Source of the DNA: an uncultured Fibrobacter sp.
GTDB taxonomy: Bacteria > Fibrobacterota > Fibrobacteria > Fibrobacterales > Fibrobacteraceae
NCBI RefSeq assembly: GCF_947305105.1
Contig: NZ_CAMZCS010000006.1
Location: 96,416-160,415, forward strand
Direction: 5' to 3'
Length of the DNA stretch: 64,000 nucleotides
Each line of letters starts with the position of its first letter. Position 1 is the stretch's first letter. Shown here piece after piece: positions 10,888 to 19,617 of the stretch. Below the pieces are notes generated by a model. That model did not search any database and was not told where the DNA came from. It saw only the letters and a list, made by a program, of their open reading frames with translations. The position numbers and the translations under genes are program-made.

Positions 10888-12450
10888 CTACTTCAAAACC
10901 ATATATTGCGTTTTAGCTTTGCCGCATTTGACCATGTACACACCGCGACCTAGGCCTGCGCTTGTCATGGCATTGCGGAGTTCGCCAATATGTCCGGCCT
11001 CAAATTCGCCGACAAACGCGCCAAGCGGGCTAAATACTTTATATGTACGTTGAATATTTTGGGGTACAGAAAGCTTCCCGAAGGCAATTGCCGTTATTGA
11101 ATCCGTGGGCGTGGTGCTGACGAGGCTGGTGTCACTCTTTGCCGTGTTAGTGTCGTTCTTTGCCGTGTCGGCGGGCGGTTCTACCTTTGGTTCCTGCCAC
11201 AGAATGAATTCGACTGTCGTTGCACTACGGGCCGGAACGTTGTAACTGCACTTTGTATCGTCGACTTGGACTTTTTCGCCTTCCTTGAGGTTGTTATTGT
11301 CGTCGGTGACATAGGGTTTGAAACTTCCAATTTTTGTGTTTCCGAAATCAAAGTCCGCCTTGAATTCCTCGTTCTTGGAATTGAGAATGACGACTGCGAT
11401 TTTCGTCTTGAGGGAATCGCGGTAGGCGGTGACCTTTACGTTTGCTTCCGGATTCTTGGTGGCGTCGATTCTCCTCGCGCCGGGGCGTGCGAAGCGGCTG
11501 AAGTTCCCCATGACCCAGAGTCGCTTGGTAGGCTCCACATTGTCGGGGTTGCCTTGTCCTTGCGGCCAGAGGGCTCCGTTGCCGCAACTGGCTTCACTGC
11601 AGGAATAAATCCACCAGAAATGCCAGGCGTTCATATTCGCAATAGTCAGGGCGTCGTGAATTACGCCTGCAACGCGGAGAGCACTTCCCATGCCCACGTC
11701 TTCCTTGTTGCTTCCAAGATCATAGACTTCGGTTTCCCAGAATTCCTTGCCGGCTTCGTGAATTTCTGGGTAGGCCGCAGGATCTCCGCCATATTCGTGC
11801 GTTCCGAAGATGTCCGTGTATTTCAGGGCGGCGGGATTGTTGAAGAAGGCTTTTTTGTAATTGGGGAATCCGTACCAGTTGATGGCTTCGGTGCCAATAA
11901 TTTTGATGCCCGTGGTATCGAGAGTGGGACCAAGGTAGTCGCCGACCCAGCGCGCCAATTCATTGGGTTCATAGTGGTTGTCGCCGGTGCCGTCGGGCTC
12001 ATTTTGCGACGAAATTGCATATAGATTCACGCCAGCCTTCCGCATGTCTTGCGTAAACTTCAAGATGGTGTTGGCCCAGTCTTGGGCGTGATTGAAATCC
12101 AGATGCTTTTTGTCGCCGTCGTAATTGACTGTGTATCTGGATGTCCATGGGGCTGCCCAGACTTTGACGCCGTATTCACTCGCCTTTTTTGCGATACTCG
12201 TTTCAGAGGTGGTACCATCCGGAGCGATGCGGATACGGTGCAGCGTAAGCCCTGCGCCACTGGTGGAGTCCCAAAGGAAAGCGGCATTCTTGTCGGTGAT
12301 GGAACCGGCCCATGCCGAGGCGGCCCCAAAGCCGCTGATGCGCTGGTATTCTTTGCCGATGTCAACGTTTATCGTTGCGGCATTAGCAAGCGTGCCCAAA
12401 AATACAACGGAACACGCAAAAAGAGACAATTTCTTAATTGCAAACGACAT
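10888..12450 (-). CDS. GH30 family xylanase, secreted
   Basis: 520 residues from ATG 12450, preceded by GGAGG. Signal peptide of about 24 residues ending LANA. The GH30 catalytic barrel shows ISGFGAASAW, the acid/base Glu at about 151 in SSQNEPDG and the likely nucleophile Glu at about 241 in FWETEVYDLG. A beta-sandwich follows, then a Thr/Asp/Pro-rich linker (about 430-455) and a C-terminal domain of about 60 residues ending GRGVYMVKCGKAKTQYMVLK, which resembles secretion-sorting tails of Fibrobacterota/Bacteroidota enzymes. It would cut (glucurono)xylan outside the cell; exact specificity cannot be read from sequence. Confidence 0.9.
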   Translation of the reverse strand: MSFAIKKLSLFACSVVFLGTLANAATINVDIGKEYQRISGFGAASAWAGSITDKNAAFLWDSTSGAGLTLHRIRIAPDGTTSETSIAKKASEYGVKVWAAPWTSRYTVNYDGDKKHLDFNHAQDWANTILKFTQDMRKAGVNLYAISSQNEPDGTGDNHYEPNELARWVGDYLGPTLDTTGIKIIGTEAINWYGFPNYKKAFFNNPAALKYTDIFGTHEYGGDPAAYPEIHEAGKEFWETEVYDLGSNKEDVGMGSALRVAGVIHDALTIANMNAWHFWWIYSCSEASCGNGALWPQGQGNPDNVEPTKRLWVMGNFSRFARPGARRIDATKNPEANVKVTAYRDSLKTKIAVVILNSKNEEFKADFDFGNTKIGSFKPYVTDDNNNLKEGEKVQVDDTKCSYNVPARSATTVEFILWQEPKVEPPADTAKNDTNTAKSDTSLVSTTPTDSITAIAFGKLSVPQNIQRTYKVFSPLGAFVGEFEAGHIGELRNAMTSAGLGRGVYMVKCGKAKTQYMVLK

Positions 12451-12634
12451 AAAGCCTCCCATTCGAACTTTACTTACCATAAGATAAATTGGGAAATTCA
12501 CTTTTTTCATACTCAAATTCAAATTCGTTTTGATAAAATGACAACAGAATGTTTTTTTTCGCATAGTCACCAAAAAAACGCTCGAAAATAATTTAAAGAA
12601 AAACGTTAAAATATAAAAAGGTATATTAAACGGT

Positions 12635-13339
12635 GTGACATCTAAAAAATACATTCAGCACAGATTGAAGATTCTAAAAAAAGCAATAATTTGTCTCACA
12701 GTTATTGTTATAGTCTGCATTATCGCCCTAGCGTGTTATATTTTTTATGCTGCATATATTCTGGGGAAAGCACCTGCTCCACATTACGAGGAAATGGATT
12801 ACGCCCCCGAATACGAGCTTGACGACATCAATCCTAGGGTAAGCAACGGACCCCAAAAACATATAAAGAAAAGAGATTTTGATTACAGTATCGCAATCAC
12901 AGATAAATTTATATACAATGATGGATTCGCCCCTTATCTAATTATTAACGCGACACAAAATGAAATCTTTACCACAGTCCATTACGTAAAAGATGAACAC
13001 TGCCACTACACTCCCGATGGCGGGTGGTTCTGTGACCGGACAATCATTGGAAGCTGTCCAGCTCCCCAAATAACGAAATTACAGGCAGACAATCTTTTAA
13101 GAGCATACCTCAGTTTCAATGCAGAAGACACATCTGTTCCTCTTCACGGAAAAATTTTTTCGCCATTTGATATTTACGTCATAAGAAAAGACAAATACCT
13201 GGACGCTTCTATCATACATGTGCCAAAGCTTTCAGTCCGTGCAAAAAAATCAACCATGGCCTTAATTCAAGAATTGCAAAATACAGTCCCCGAAATAGAA
13301 ACGCTTTTTCTAAATTGTCGAAATAAATTTAATTTTTAA
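12635..13339 (+). CDS. Hypothetical membrane-anchored protein
   Basis: 234 residues starting with GTG. One N-terminal membrane segment (AIICLTVIVIVCIIALACYIFYAAYI, residues ~17-42) is followed by an exported domain with four Cys in a short span (EHCHYTPDGGWFCDRTIIGSC). No family is recognised. Its DNA is visibly more AT-rich than the flanking genes, with A-runs and rare codons, as in recently acquired genes. It lies between the xylanase promoter region and the flavin reductase gene, which begins only 17 bases after it. Confidence 0.65.
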   Translation: MTSKKYIQHRLKILKKAIICLTVIVIVCIIALACYIFYAAYILGKAPAPHYEEMDYAPEYELDDINPRVSNGPQKHIKKRDFDYSIAITDKFIYNDGFAPYLIINATQNEIFTTVHYVKDEHCHYTPDGGWFCDRTIIGSCPAPQITKLQADNLLRAYLSFNAEDTSVPLHGKIFSPFDIYVIRKDKYLDASIIHVPKLSVRAKKSTMALIQELQNTVPEIETLFLNCRNKFNF

Positions 13340-13356
13340 GCACACCGGAGTTTATC

Positions 13357-13938
13357 ATGAAAGTCGTCTTGTTTAACGGCAGCCGTCGCGAAAAGGGCTG
13401 CACCTACACCGCCCTGAACATTGTCACAGGCGAACTCAACGCCGCAGGCATCGAAACCGAAATCTTCTTTGTCGGGGGCCGCGTGCTCAAGGGCGAAACG
13501 GATGCCGTCGTCCACGAAGCCAAGGAAATCTTGAAGTCCGCCGACGCCGTGGTCTACGGCTCGCCGGTCTACTACGCCTCCCCCAGTGGCGAAATGCTGA
13601 TGTTCCTCGACAGGCTCTACGGCCTCGCCGAAGCGGAACTGCTTTTCAAGCCCGCCGCCACGGTTGCATCAGCACGCCGCGCAGGCACCAGCGCCACCCT
13701 CGACGCGCTGAACAAGTACCCCACATTCGCGCAGCAGCCTCTCGTGGCATCGCGCTATTGGAACATGGTCCACGGTTCCAGTCCCGAAGACGTACTCAAG
13801 GACGAAGAAGGCGTGCAGATCATGCGCGAACTCGGCCGCAACATGGCCTGGCTTCTCAAAAGCATTGAGGCCGGCAAGCAGGCGGGCGTTTCGCAGCCTG
13901 TCGCCGAGAAGAAGGTGTTCACGAACTTTATCCGCTAA
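13357..13938 (+). CDS. Flavodoxin-fold NAD(P)H oxidoreductase
   Basis: 193 residues of the NADPH-dependent FMN reductase family. The FMN phosphate loop FNGSRREKGCTYTAL lies at the N-terminus, followed by DAVVYGSPVYYASPSGEM around the flavin ring. It probably reduces quinones, flavins or xenobiotics in the cytoplasm, as there is no export signal. It is the first of three tightly spaced rightward genes with the acetyltransferase (10-base gap) and the cation efflux protein. Confidence 0.85.
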   Translation: MKVVLFNGSRREKGCTYTALNIVTGELNAAGIETEIFFVGGRVLKGETDAVVHEAKEILKSADAVVYGSPVYYASPSGEMLMFLDRLYGLAEAELLFKPAATVASARRAGTSATLDALNKYPTFAQQPLVASRYWNMVHGSSPEDVLKDEEGVQIMRELGRNMAWLLKSIEAGKQAGVSQPVAEKKVFTNFIR

Positions 13939-13948
13939 GAGTTAAAGC

Positions 13949-14527
13949 ATGACCGAAAAAGAAAAGATGCTCGCGGGCGAGCTTTACGACCCCTCCGACG
14001 CTGAACTCGTAAGACTGCGCCAGACCGCGCATTCCCTGTGCCGCCAGTACAACAACCTCGACGAGACGGACGACGAGCGCGAAAGCATCTTGGACAAACT
14101 GTTTGTAAAGCGCGAGCCGGGCGTATACCTGCAAGGTCCGATTTTCTTCGACTACGGCGTGAATACGCAAATCGGCAAAAACACCTACGCGAACTTCAAC
14201 TTCACCGTTCTCGACTGCGCACCGGTCACCATCGGCAAGAATGTCTTTTTCGGCCCGAATGTCGCCATCTACACTCCCCTGCATCCGCTCCGCTGGCAGG
14301 AACGCAACATGTTCAAGAAGCCCGACGGAACACTTACAGACAACGAATACGCGAAGCCCATCACCATCGGGAATAACTGCTGGATTGCAGGCAACGTCAC
14401 CATCTGCGCGGGCGTTACCATCGGCGAAGGGAGCGTCATCGGGGCGGGCAGCGTCGTGACCCGCGACATCCCCGCAGGCGTCGTTGCCGTCGGAAATCCG
14501 TGCAGGGTATTGAAGAAAGTCGAGTAA
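13949..14527 (+). CDS. Sugar O-acetyltransferase (maltose/galactoside type)
   Basis: 192 residues. The N-terminal Mac domain (EKEKMLAGELYDPSDAELV) is followed by left-handed beta-helix hexapeptide repeats (VTIGKNVFFGPNVAIY, ITIGNNCWIAGNVTI, VTIGEGSVIGAGSVV). The active-site His occurs in TPLHPL. It transfers acetyl from acetyl-CoA to a sugar hydroxyl. The family assignment is secure; the sugar is not. It is probably cotranscribed with its neighbours. Confidence 0.9.
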   Translation: MTEKEKMLAGELYDPSDAELVRLRQTAHSLCRQYNNLDETDDERESILDKLFVKREPGVYLQGPIFFDYGVNTQIGKNTYANFNFTVLDCAPVTIGKNVFFGPNVAIYTPLHPLRWQERNMFKKPDGTLTDNEYAKPITIGNNCWIAGNVTICAGVTIGEGSVIGAGSVVTRDIPAGVVAVGNPCRVLKKVE

Positions 14528-14540
14528 AACAGGAATCATT

Positions 14541-15653
14541 ATGAACGAAGCGGAAAACCGTCAAAAGATCATTGTCCGGACAAGCATCATCGGCATCGCG
14601 GCAAACATCGTGCTGTCGGCGTTCAAGGCATTCGTCGGCTTTGCAACAAATTCTATCGCCGTGACGCTCGACGCGGTGAACAACCTTTCCGACGCGCTGT
14701 CTTCGGTCATTACGATTGTGGGCGCGAAGCTTTCAAACAAGTTGCCCGACAAGAAACATCCGCTCGGCTACGGGCGGATCGAATACCTGAGCGCAATGGT
14801 GGTCGCGGCAATCGTGCTCTACGCCGGCGGCACCTCGGCTGTGGAATCGGTCAAGAAAATCATCCACCCCGAAGCGGCCGACTACTCCACTGTTTCGCTG
14901 GTGATTATCGCCTCGGCAGTAGTAGTGAAACTCGTACTCGGCAAATTCGTGAAGCGCCAGGGCGAACGTGTGAACTCGGGCGCTCTCGTGGCATCGGGCG
15001 CAGACGCATTGTTCGACGCCATTCTCTCCCTTTCGGTGCTGGCCTCGGCCATCGTCTTCGTTCTCACGGGAATTTCACTTGAAGCCTACGTGGGTCTCGT
15101 AATTTCGGGATTCATCATCAAGTCGGGCATCGGCATGCTGATCGAGACGCTGGACGACATTCTGGGCAAACGCGCCGACGGCGACCTGGTCAAGAAAATC
15201 AAGAAACTGCTCACCGAAGAACCGCAAGTCCATGGTGCCTACGACGTCATTCTCAACAACTACGGCCCGGACAAGTTCCTCGGTTCCGTGCACCTGGAAC
15301 TCCCCGACACCATGACAGTCGAAGAACTCGACGAACTCACCCGCAGGGTGCAGGCTCGCGTGCATAAAGAAACCGGCGTACTTCTGACAGGCGTGGGCGT
15401 CTATTCCTACAATACCAAGAACGATGAAGCAGCCAAGATCCGCAGCAACGTCTTGAAGCTGGTAAAAGCACATGAATGGGCGTTGCAGCTCCACGGCTTT
15501 TACGTAAACTTCGAAGAAAAGGCAATCCGTTTCGACGTGGTCATGAATTTCGAAATCAAGCCGCAAGAAGGCCTCGACATCCTTTACAAGGAAATCAGCG
15601 AAGCCTACCCCGACTACGATTTACATATCGCCGCCGATATTGACGCATCGTAA
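14541..15653 (+). CDS. Cation diffusion facilitator family transporter
   Basis: 370 residues. About six membrane helices carry the metal-site Asp residues in LDAVNNLSDAL and GADALFDAIL, then a cytoplasmic C-terminal ferredoxin-like domain (VHGAYDVILNNYGPDKFLGSVHLELPD). The first helix motif is DxxxD-like instead of the His-containing motif of zinc exporters, so manganese or iron efflux is as likely as zinc. It follows the acetyltransferase after 13 bases. Confidence 0.9.
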   Translation: MNEAENRQKIIVRTSIIGIAANIVLSAFKAFVGFATNSIAVTLDAVNNLSDALSSVITIVGAKLSNKLPDKKHPLGYGRIEYLSAMVVAAIVLYAGGTSAVESVKKIIHPEAADYSTVSLVIIASAVVVKLVLGKFVKRQGERVNSGALVASGADALFDAILSLSVLASAIVFVLTGISLEAYVGLVISGFIIKSGIGMLIETLDDILGKRADGDLVKKIKKLLTEEPQVHGAYDVILNNYGPDKFLGSVHLELPDTMTVEELDELTRRVQARVHKETGVLLTGVGVYSYNTKNDEAAKIRSNVLKLVKAHEWALQLHGFYVNFEEKAIRFDVVMNFEIKPQEGLDILYKEISEAYPDYDLHIAADIDAS

Positions 15654-15703
15654 CGCCAACCAGACTGTTTCAATTCACAAGCTATCCTTGCGAAGCCGTA
15701 GGT

Positions 15704-16765
15704 TTATTCCAGGTAAACGACTTCACCCATTTGCGGCATGAGCACGGGCTTGCCCGATTCCTGGGCGGCACGTTTCGCATTTTCGAGCGGTTCGAAGTAA
15801 GTATGGTAAGCTAAGCAGAACTTAGAATGATGAACCGTCATGTAGCGGTTTGCATTCAGGTCCAGCATTTCTTTGCTGAGCTGTTCGGGCAAGGCATGAA
15901 TTTGGTTCCAATCTTCATTGTACTGCCCGTTTTCCAAAATAGCCAGATCGATATCCGCAAATTTTTCACCAATCTTCTTAAAATGTTTACCATAGCCGCT
16001 ATCTCCGCCAATCCAAACGGAACGCTTTGGCGTCTTGAATACAAACGAAGACCACAACGTTTTATTCGACCTTATTCCACGACCCGAAAAATGCCTTGCC
16101 GGAGTCGAGGTCACGTTAAAGCCTTCGCCCAGATCGGTTGAATCCCACCAATCAAGTTCTACGAGTTTCTCAACGGGGTATCCCCAGTATTCAAAATGTT
16201 CACCCACACCAAGCGCCGTCATCACACGCTTTACGCGCGGTTCGAGTTCCTTCACGGCCTGATAATCCAGATGATCCCAATGATCGTGCGAAATAACCAG
16301 GCAATCGATATCCGGCATGTCAACAGGCTTGTAAACGTCGGTTCCCTTGAACATCTTGTTCACAAAGCTTACTGGCGAACCCTGATAAAATACGGGATCC
16401 ACAAGAATCTTCTTCCCAGATAAGTTCATCAAATACGAAGAGTGTCCGAACCAGACAATCCAATCCTTATCGGCAGGGAGCATTTTCAAATCCGTCTTGA
16501 CGACTGTTAGCGCTGTATCGGGAACGGTTTGCGATCTTTTGCCGAACAAGAATTCAAGCGTCGTTTCAAACAAGTTCTTATCGCCTGTCATCATGGCGGT
16601 CTTTTCGTCATTCACGAACTTTTGACCATCGTAATGCGGTGACTGTTTGATGCGTTCAAGACGATCGCCTTGAGGAATACGCCCAAATTTTGCCTGGTTC
16701 AGGAATAGCACGCCAGCGGCTCCAAGAATAAAAAGGGTCGAAAGTGCGATAATCATAATTTTCAT
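15704..16765 (-). CDS. MBL-fold metal-dependent hydrolase (UlaG / NAPE-PLD-like), membrane anchored
   Basis: 353 residues from ATG 16765; a GTG at 16786 would add seven residues. An N-terminal hydrophobic anchor (IMIIALSTLFILGAAGVLFL) is followed by a beta-lactamase-fold domain with WFGHSSYLMNLSGKKILVDPVF, the metal motif SHDHWDHLD and later GGDSGYG and HHSKF. This matches the NAPE-PLD/UlaG branch of MBL hydrolases; the substrate is unknown. The anchor suggests a periplasm-facing enzyme. Confidence 0.85.
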   Translation of the reverse strand: MKIMIIALSTLFILGAAGVLFLNQAKFGRIPQGDRLERIKQSPHYDGQKFVNDEKTAMMTGDKNLFETTLEFLFGKRSQTVPDTALTVVKTDLKMLPADKDWIVWFGHSSYLMNLSGKKILVDPVFYQGSPVSFVNKMFKGTDVYKPVDMPDIDCLVISHDHWDHLDYQAVKELEPRVKRVMTALGVGEHFEYWGYPVEKLVELDWWDSTDLGEGFNVTSTPARHFSGRGIRSNKTLWSSFVFKTPKRSVWIGGDSGYGKHFKKIGEKFADIDLAILENGQYNEDWNQIHALPEQLSKEMLDLNANRYMTVHHSKFCLAYHTYFEPLENAKRAAQESGKPVLMPQMGEVVYLE

Positions 16766-16857
16766 TTTCTTCGTTAGTTTTTTCACGTCTGGTCCGTTAC
16801 CATACCTAAAGTTAGCTCTAAGTCAAAATAAAAAAAATCCATTCTCCCAAAGATAAC

Positions 16858-17472
16858 GCTCTCCCGGATTACCCGAGAGAGCGTTGTTTTGGCTTTACGT
16901 CCGTTTATTTCACGAAAACGGCGAGAAGTTTATGCGCCTCGTCGCCTTCGACAAAACGGATTCCACCTACGTTATGGTACTCGAATCCCGAGAACTGCTG
17001 CAATTGCAGTGCCGCAAATTCGCGGTCCTGCGAATAGCAAAGATTCAGCCGGTAGTTTCCATTGTCGCTTGTTTTAGGCCGCCCCTCTCTTTGAATTGTT
17101 GCATCCAGAGATTCCAAAGACGCTTCGACAATCGCCTGGACTTTTTGCCCTTCCGTGGGGCTAAATTTCGGTCTTGATATAGGGCTTATTGAAGAGGGCG
17201 TTAGCCATCTCCATCTTGGAAATGTTTTCCATGTTCTTTCTCTTTTTTTAAATGAATGATGTCGCGCACCCGGTAAGGGCCGCGGCTATTTACTAGTGTT
17301 TAAGGCTTGGAGAAAGAACTTGCTAACAGAGCATTCGCTCTAGCGTGTAAACGTAATATTCTTTAGGTTTTTGATAAACTAGCGGTAAAGGGAAGCCGCA
17401 ATGGATGCAAATAGTTGACCGCGCGATTTTAGTCGCAAACGGTGTAGCCTGTTTAGATGTTGCCGAACTGCG
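16858..17472. repeat. 615-bp repeat, copy 1
   Basis: Nearly identical to 19618-20233. The middle ~475 bases (about 16975-17450) show no differences that I could find, while both ends diverge by roughly 10 percent. The left end is a hairpin (CGCTCTC...GAGAGCG around ATTA). The right end runs into a truncated larE in this copy. It carries a frameshifted leftward gene (16905-17232) plus ~240 bases upstream of it with no recognised gene. Confidence 0.85.
16905..17232 (-). pseudogene. Frameshifted small gene in repeat copy 1
   Basis: ATG 17232 with AAAGAGAAAGAAC upstream begins MENISKMEMANALFNKPYI, and a TAG stops it after 23 codons (17163-17161). In the +1 frame the sequence continues SPTEGQKVQAIVEASLESLD and runs to LLAVFVK at 16905. 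Joined, the parts give about 108 residues of no family that I know. The same stop and shift occur in copy 2. It could be a shared lesion or, less likely, a programmed +1 shift at ATT-TAG-C. Confidence 0.6.
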
Positions 17473-18101
17473 CCCGCGAAAGCATCGCCCACGTTGTCCG
17501 CGAACACGACGAACTTTCAATCGAAGGTTTCGCGCAGAATCCCAAGGACCGCTGCTACCTCTGCAAGAAATCCGTATTCGGCCTGATCGGACAAGTCGCC
17601 GACGAACTTTCGCTCCGCTACATCTGCGAAGGCTCCAACACCGACGACAATCGCGATTACAGGCCGGGCCACCGCGCCATCGCCGAACTGGGAATCAGAA
17701 GCCCCCTGCGGGACTGCGGTTTTTCAAAGGCAGACATCCGGGAACTCTCCAGGCAGTTGAACTTGCCGACCGCCGAAAAGCCCTCGTTCGCATGCCTTTC
17801 CAGCCGTTTCGTGTATGGCGAAACCATCACGGAACAGAAACTCCGCATGGTAGAAAAAGGCGAAGAATTCTTGCGGACTTTGGGAATAAAGCAACTGCGG
17901 GTGCGCATCCACGGCGAAAACGTCGCCCGCATCGAGGTGCTGCCCGAAAATTTCGATACGGTGCTAAAAAATCGCGAACAAATTTTCGCGACTTTCAAGA
18001 ATATCGGGTTTGCGTACGTGTCGCTGGACCTGCAGGGCTACCGAACCGGCAGCATGAACGAGACTCTGCCTGCAACGGAACGCAGCATCGCAGCGATTTA
18101 A
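17457..18101 (+). pseudogene. larE: larE, 5'-truncated (ATP-dependent sacrificial sulfur transferase)
   Basis: The frame encodes the C-terminal two thirds of LarE: NPKDRCYLCKKSVFG with the sulfur-donating Cys region, EGSNTDDNRDYRPGHRAIAELG, RSPLRDCGFSKADIRELSR, PSFACLSSRFVYGE, and the ending LDLQGYRTGSMNETL. The N-terminal PP-loop (SGGVDS) that binds ATP is missing. The sequence upstream of ARESIAHVV is the 615-bp repeat. Without the PP-loop it cannot activate its substrate, so I call it a pseudogene. LarE makes the nickel-pincer cofactor of lactate racemase. Confidence 0.85.
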
Positions 18102-18115
18102 GCGAACTTAATGCC

Positions 18116-18739
18116 TTATTTTTTGCCGAAACCCAGCTTTTTCACCCAGGCGCGGACTTCTTCTTCGGATTTGGCGGTCTTGCTCCCGCGAATGGAAAGG
18201 GCATCGCCAGCCTTGACGTTTGCGCCCTTGGAAAGTTTCACCACCGTAGGAACCGCGGCGGAGCCATCGGAAGTTCCCTCGTGGCTAAAGAACGGGATAA
18301 CCGTCTTGCCTTCCAGCTTCATGTTCTCAAGGAAAGTCCACATGGGCATGGGCAAATCGTACCACCAAACCGGGAAACCGACGAAAATCGTCTCGTACTG
18401 TGAATAATCATGTGCGGAAAAATCCACGTTGATTGCAGGGCGGATGCCTTTATCCTTTTCGACTTTAGCCCGATCCACCGTTTCGTTGTAAGTCAACGGA
18501 TACGGGTCTTTTGCCAAGACGCGAATGTAGTCCGCTCCGGTTTCGTCTGCAATCCAGTGAGAAATTGTTTTCAAATGCCCCGACCAGGTAAAATAGGCAA
18601 CCAAGATTTTGGAATTGCCAGTCAAACGCGCATCCTCGTTAGTATCGGTGGGGTTGCGTTCGGCACAACCGCTAAAAAGGCTCGCAACAAGGAGCAGGGT
18701 AAAAGCGACGATGGATATTTTTATTCTTGAAAATTTCAT
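18116..18739 (-). CDS. Exported flavodoxin (lipoprotein)
   Basis: 207 residues. Lipoprotein signal (FTLLLVASLFSGCAERN), then a flavodoxin domain: KILVAYFTWSGHLKTIS as the FMN phosphate loop, VGFPVWWYDLPMPMWTFLE, IPFFSHEGTSDGS. This is the flavodoxin_4-type family with an export signal, which is unusual for flavodoxins. It follows the HxlR regulator gene in the same direction (14-base gap), so the two probably form an operon. Confidence 0.85.
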   Translation of the reverse strand: MKFSRIKISIVAFTLLLVASLFSGCAERNPTDTNEDARLTGNSKILVAYFTWSGHLKTISHWIADETGADYIRVLAKDPYPLTYNETVDRAKVEKDKGIRPAINVDFSAHDYSQYETIFVGFPVWWYDLPMPMWTFLENMKLEGKTVIPFFSHEGTSDGSAAVPTVVKLSKGANVKAGDALSIRGSKTAKSEEEVRAWVKKLGFGKK

Positions 18740-18753
18740 AAGATTTTCCCCTG

Positions 18754-19095
18754 TTATTTTATTTTGTCAAAAATTTTTCGGTGAGATTCGCCCCATTCAA
18801 TCATAGAATCGATAATCGGCAGAAGGCTGCGTCCCAGTTCCGTTATAAAATACACAGATCGAGGAGGAAGCTCCGGAAATACAGTCTTGCCCACAAGCCC
18901 GTTGCGTTCCAGTTCCTTGAGTTGGATATCCAAAACGCGAGGCGCGGCCTCGGAAAGACGGCGGTGAATTTCACTTGGTCGAAGTTCGACATTGCGGAGC
19001 TCGTCAAGAATACAGCAATTCCACTTGCTGCTCATCAGGCTCATCGTCAGCCGAAGGGGACAAGTCAGGTCGATTGGATTTTTTCTCTGGTACAT
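18754..19095 (-). CDS. HxlR-family winged-helix regulator
   Basis: 113 residues. HxlR features: CPLRLTMSLMSSKWNCCILDELRNVELRPSEIHRRL, then IQLKELERNGLVGKTVFPELPPRSVYFITELGRSL. Such regulators often respond to reactive electrophiles or redox change. It is transcribed away from the NTF2-like gene at 19242 across a 146-base spacer, and in the same direction as the lipoprotein flavodoxin, its likely target. Confidence 0.9.
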   Translation of the reverse strand: MYQRKNPIDLTCPLRLTMSLMSSKWNCCILDELRNVELRPSEIHRRLSEAAPRVLDIQLKELERNGLVGKTVFPELPPRSVYFITELGRSLLPIIDSMIEWGESHRKIFDKIK

Positions 19096-19241
19096 CGTTT
19101 AACAAATTAGAAAATATCCCCATTTTGTGGGCATACCGAAAAATTATTCGTGTACTGAAAATTTTTTCGGATATTGCGATTTTTTGCAAGTAGGTATAAA
19201 TTTTGAATGTCGAACAAAAAACAATCAAAAAAGGATAAAAA

Positions 19242-19601
19242 ATGAACAAAGAAAAAAAGATTGCAGGCATTCTCAACGCCATTGAACTTTACGCCGAAGC
19301 AGGTCGCAAGGGTGAAGGTAAGCTGGTCGGGCAAGCATTCATCCCAGAAGCAACCATGACCTGGGTCGCTGACGGAAAAATCACAGCCGTGCCTATCGCC
19401 GCCCTCGCCGATGCCCTCGACAAGACCGGAGCAGAAGAAGTGACCTACGAAGTTTCAGACATCACCCTTGCACAGGATGTCGCATTTGTCCGCATTGAAT
19501 CCTCCTTCAGCAAGTTGGGAAGTTTCAGCGACATGTTCACACTCGCTGAACAGGCCGACGGGACCTGGAAAATCGTAAGCAAAATCTACCACGCAAAATA
19601 A
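19242..19601 (+). CDS. NTF2-like / lumazine-binding-type small protein
   Basis: 119 residues with the NTF2/SnoaL-like cone fold pattern: AGILNAIELYAEAGRKGEGKL at the N-terminus and DMFTLAEQADGTWKIVSKIYHAK at the C-terminus. Such proteins bind small molecules or act as isomerases. AAAAAAGG before the ATG is a fair ribosome binding site. It is divergent from the HxlR gene and may be controlled by it. Confidence 0.75.
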   Translation: MNKEKKIAGILNAIELYAEAGRKGEGKLVGQAFIPEATMTWVADGKITAVPIAALADALDKTGAEEVTYEVSDITLAQDVAFVRIESSFSKLGSFSDMFTLAEQADGTWKIVSKIYHAK

Positions 19602-19617
19602 TTCGTTTACAAACAGT

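Noticed and set aside
17405..18403. 332-codon frame overlapping larE in another frame
   Set aside because: Arg/Pro/His-rich translation without domain content; the LarE frame is convincing in the same DNA.
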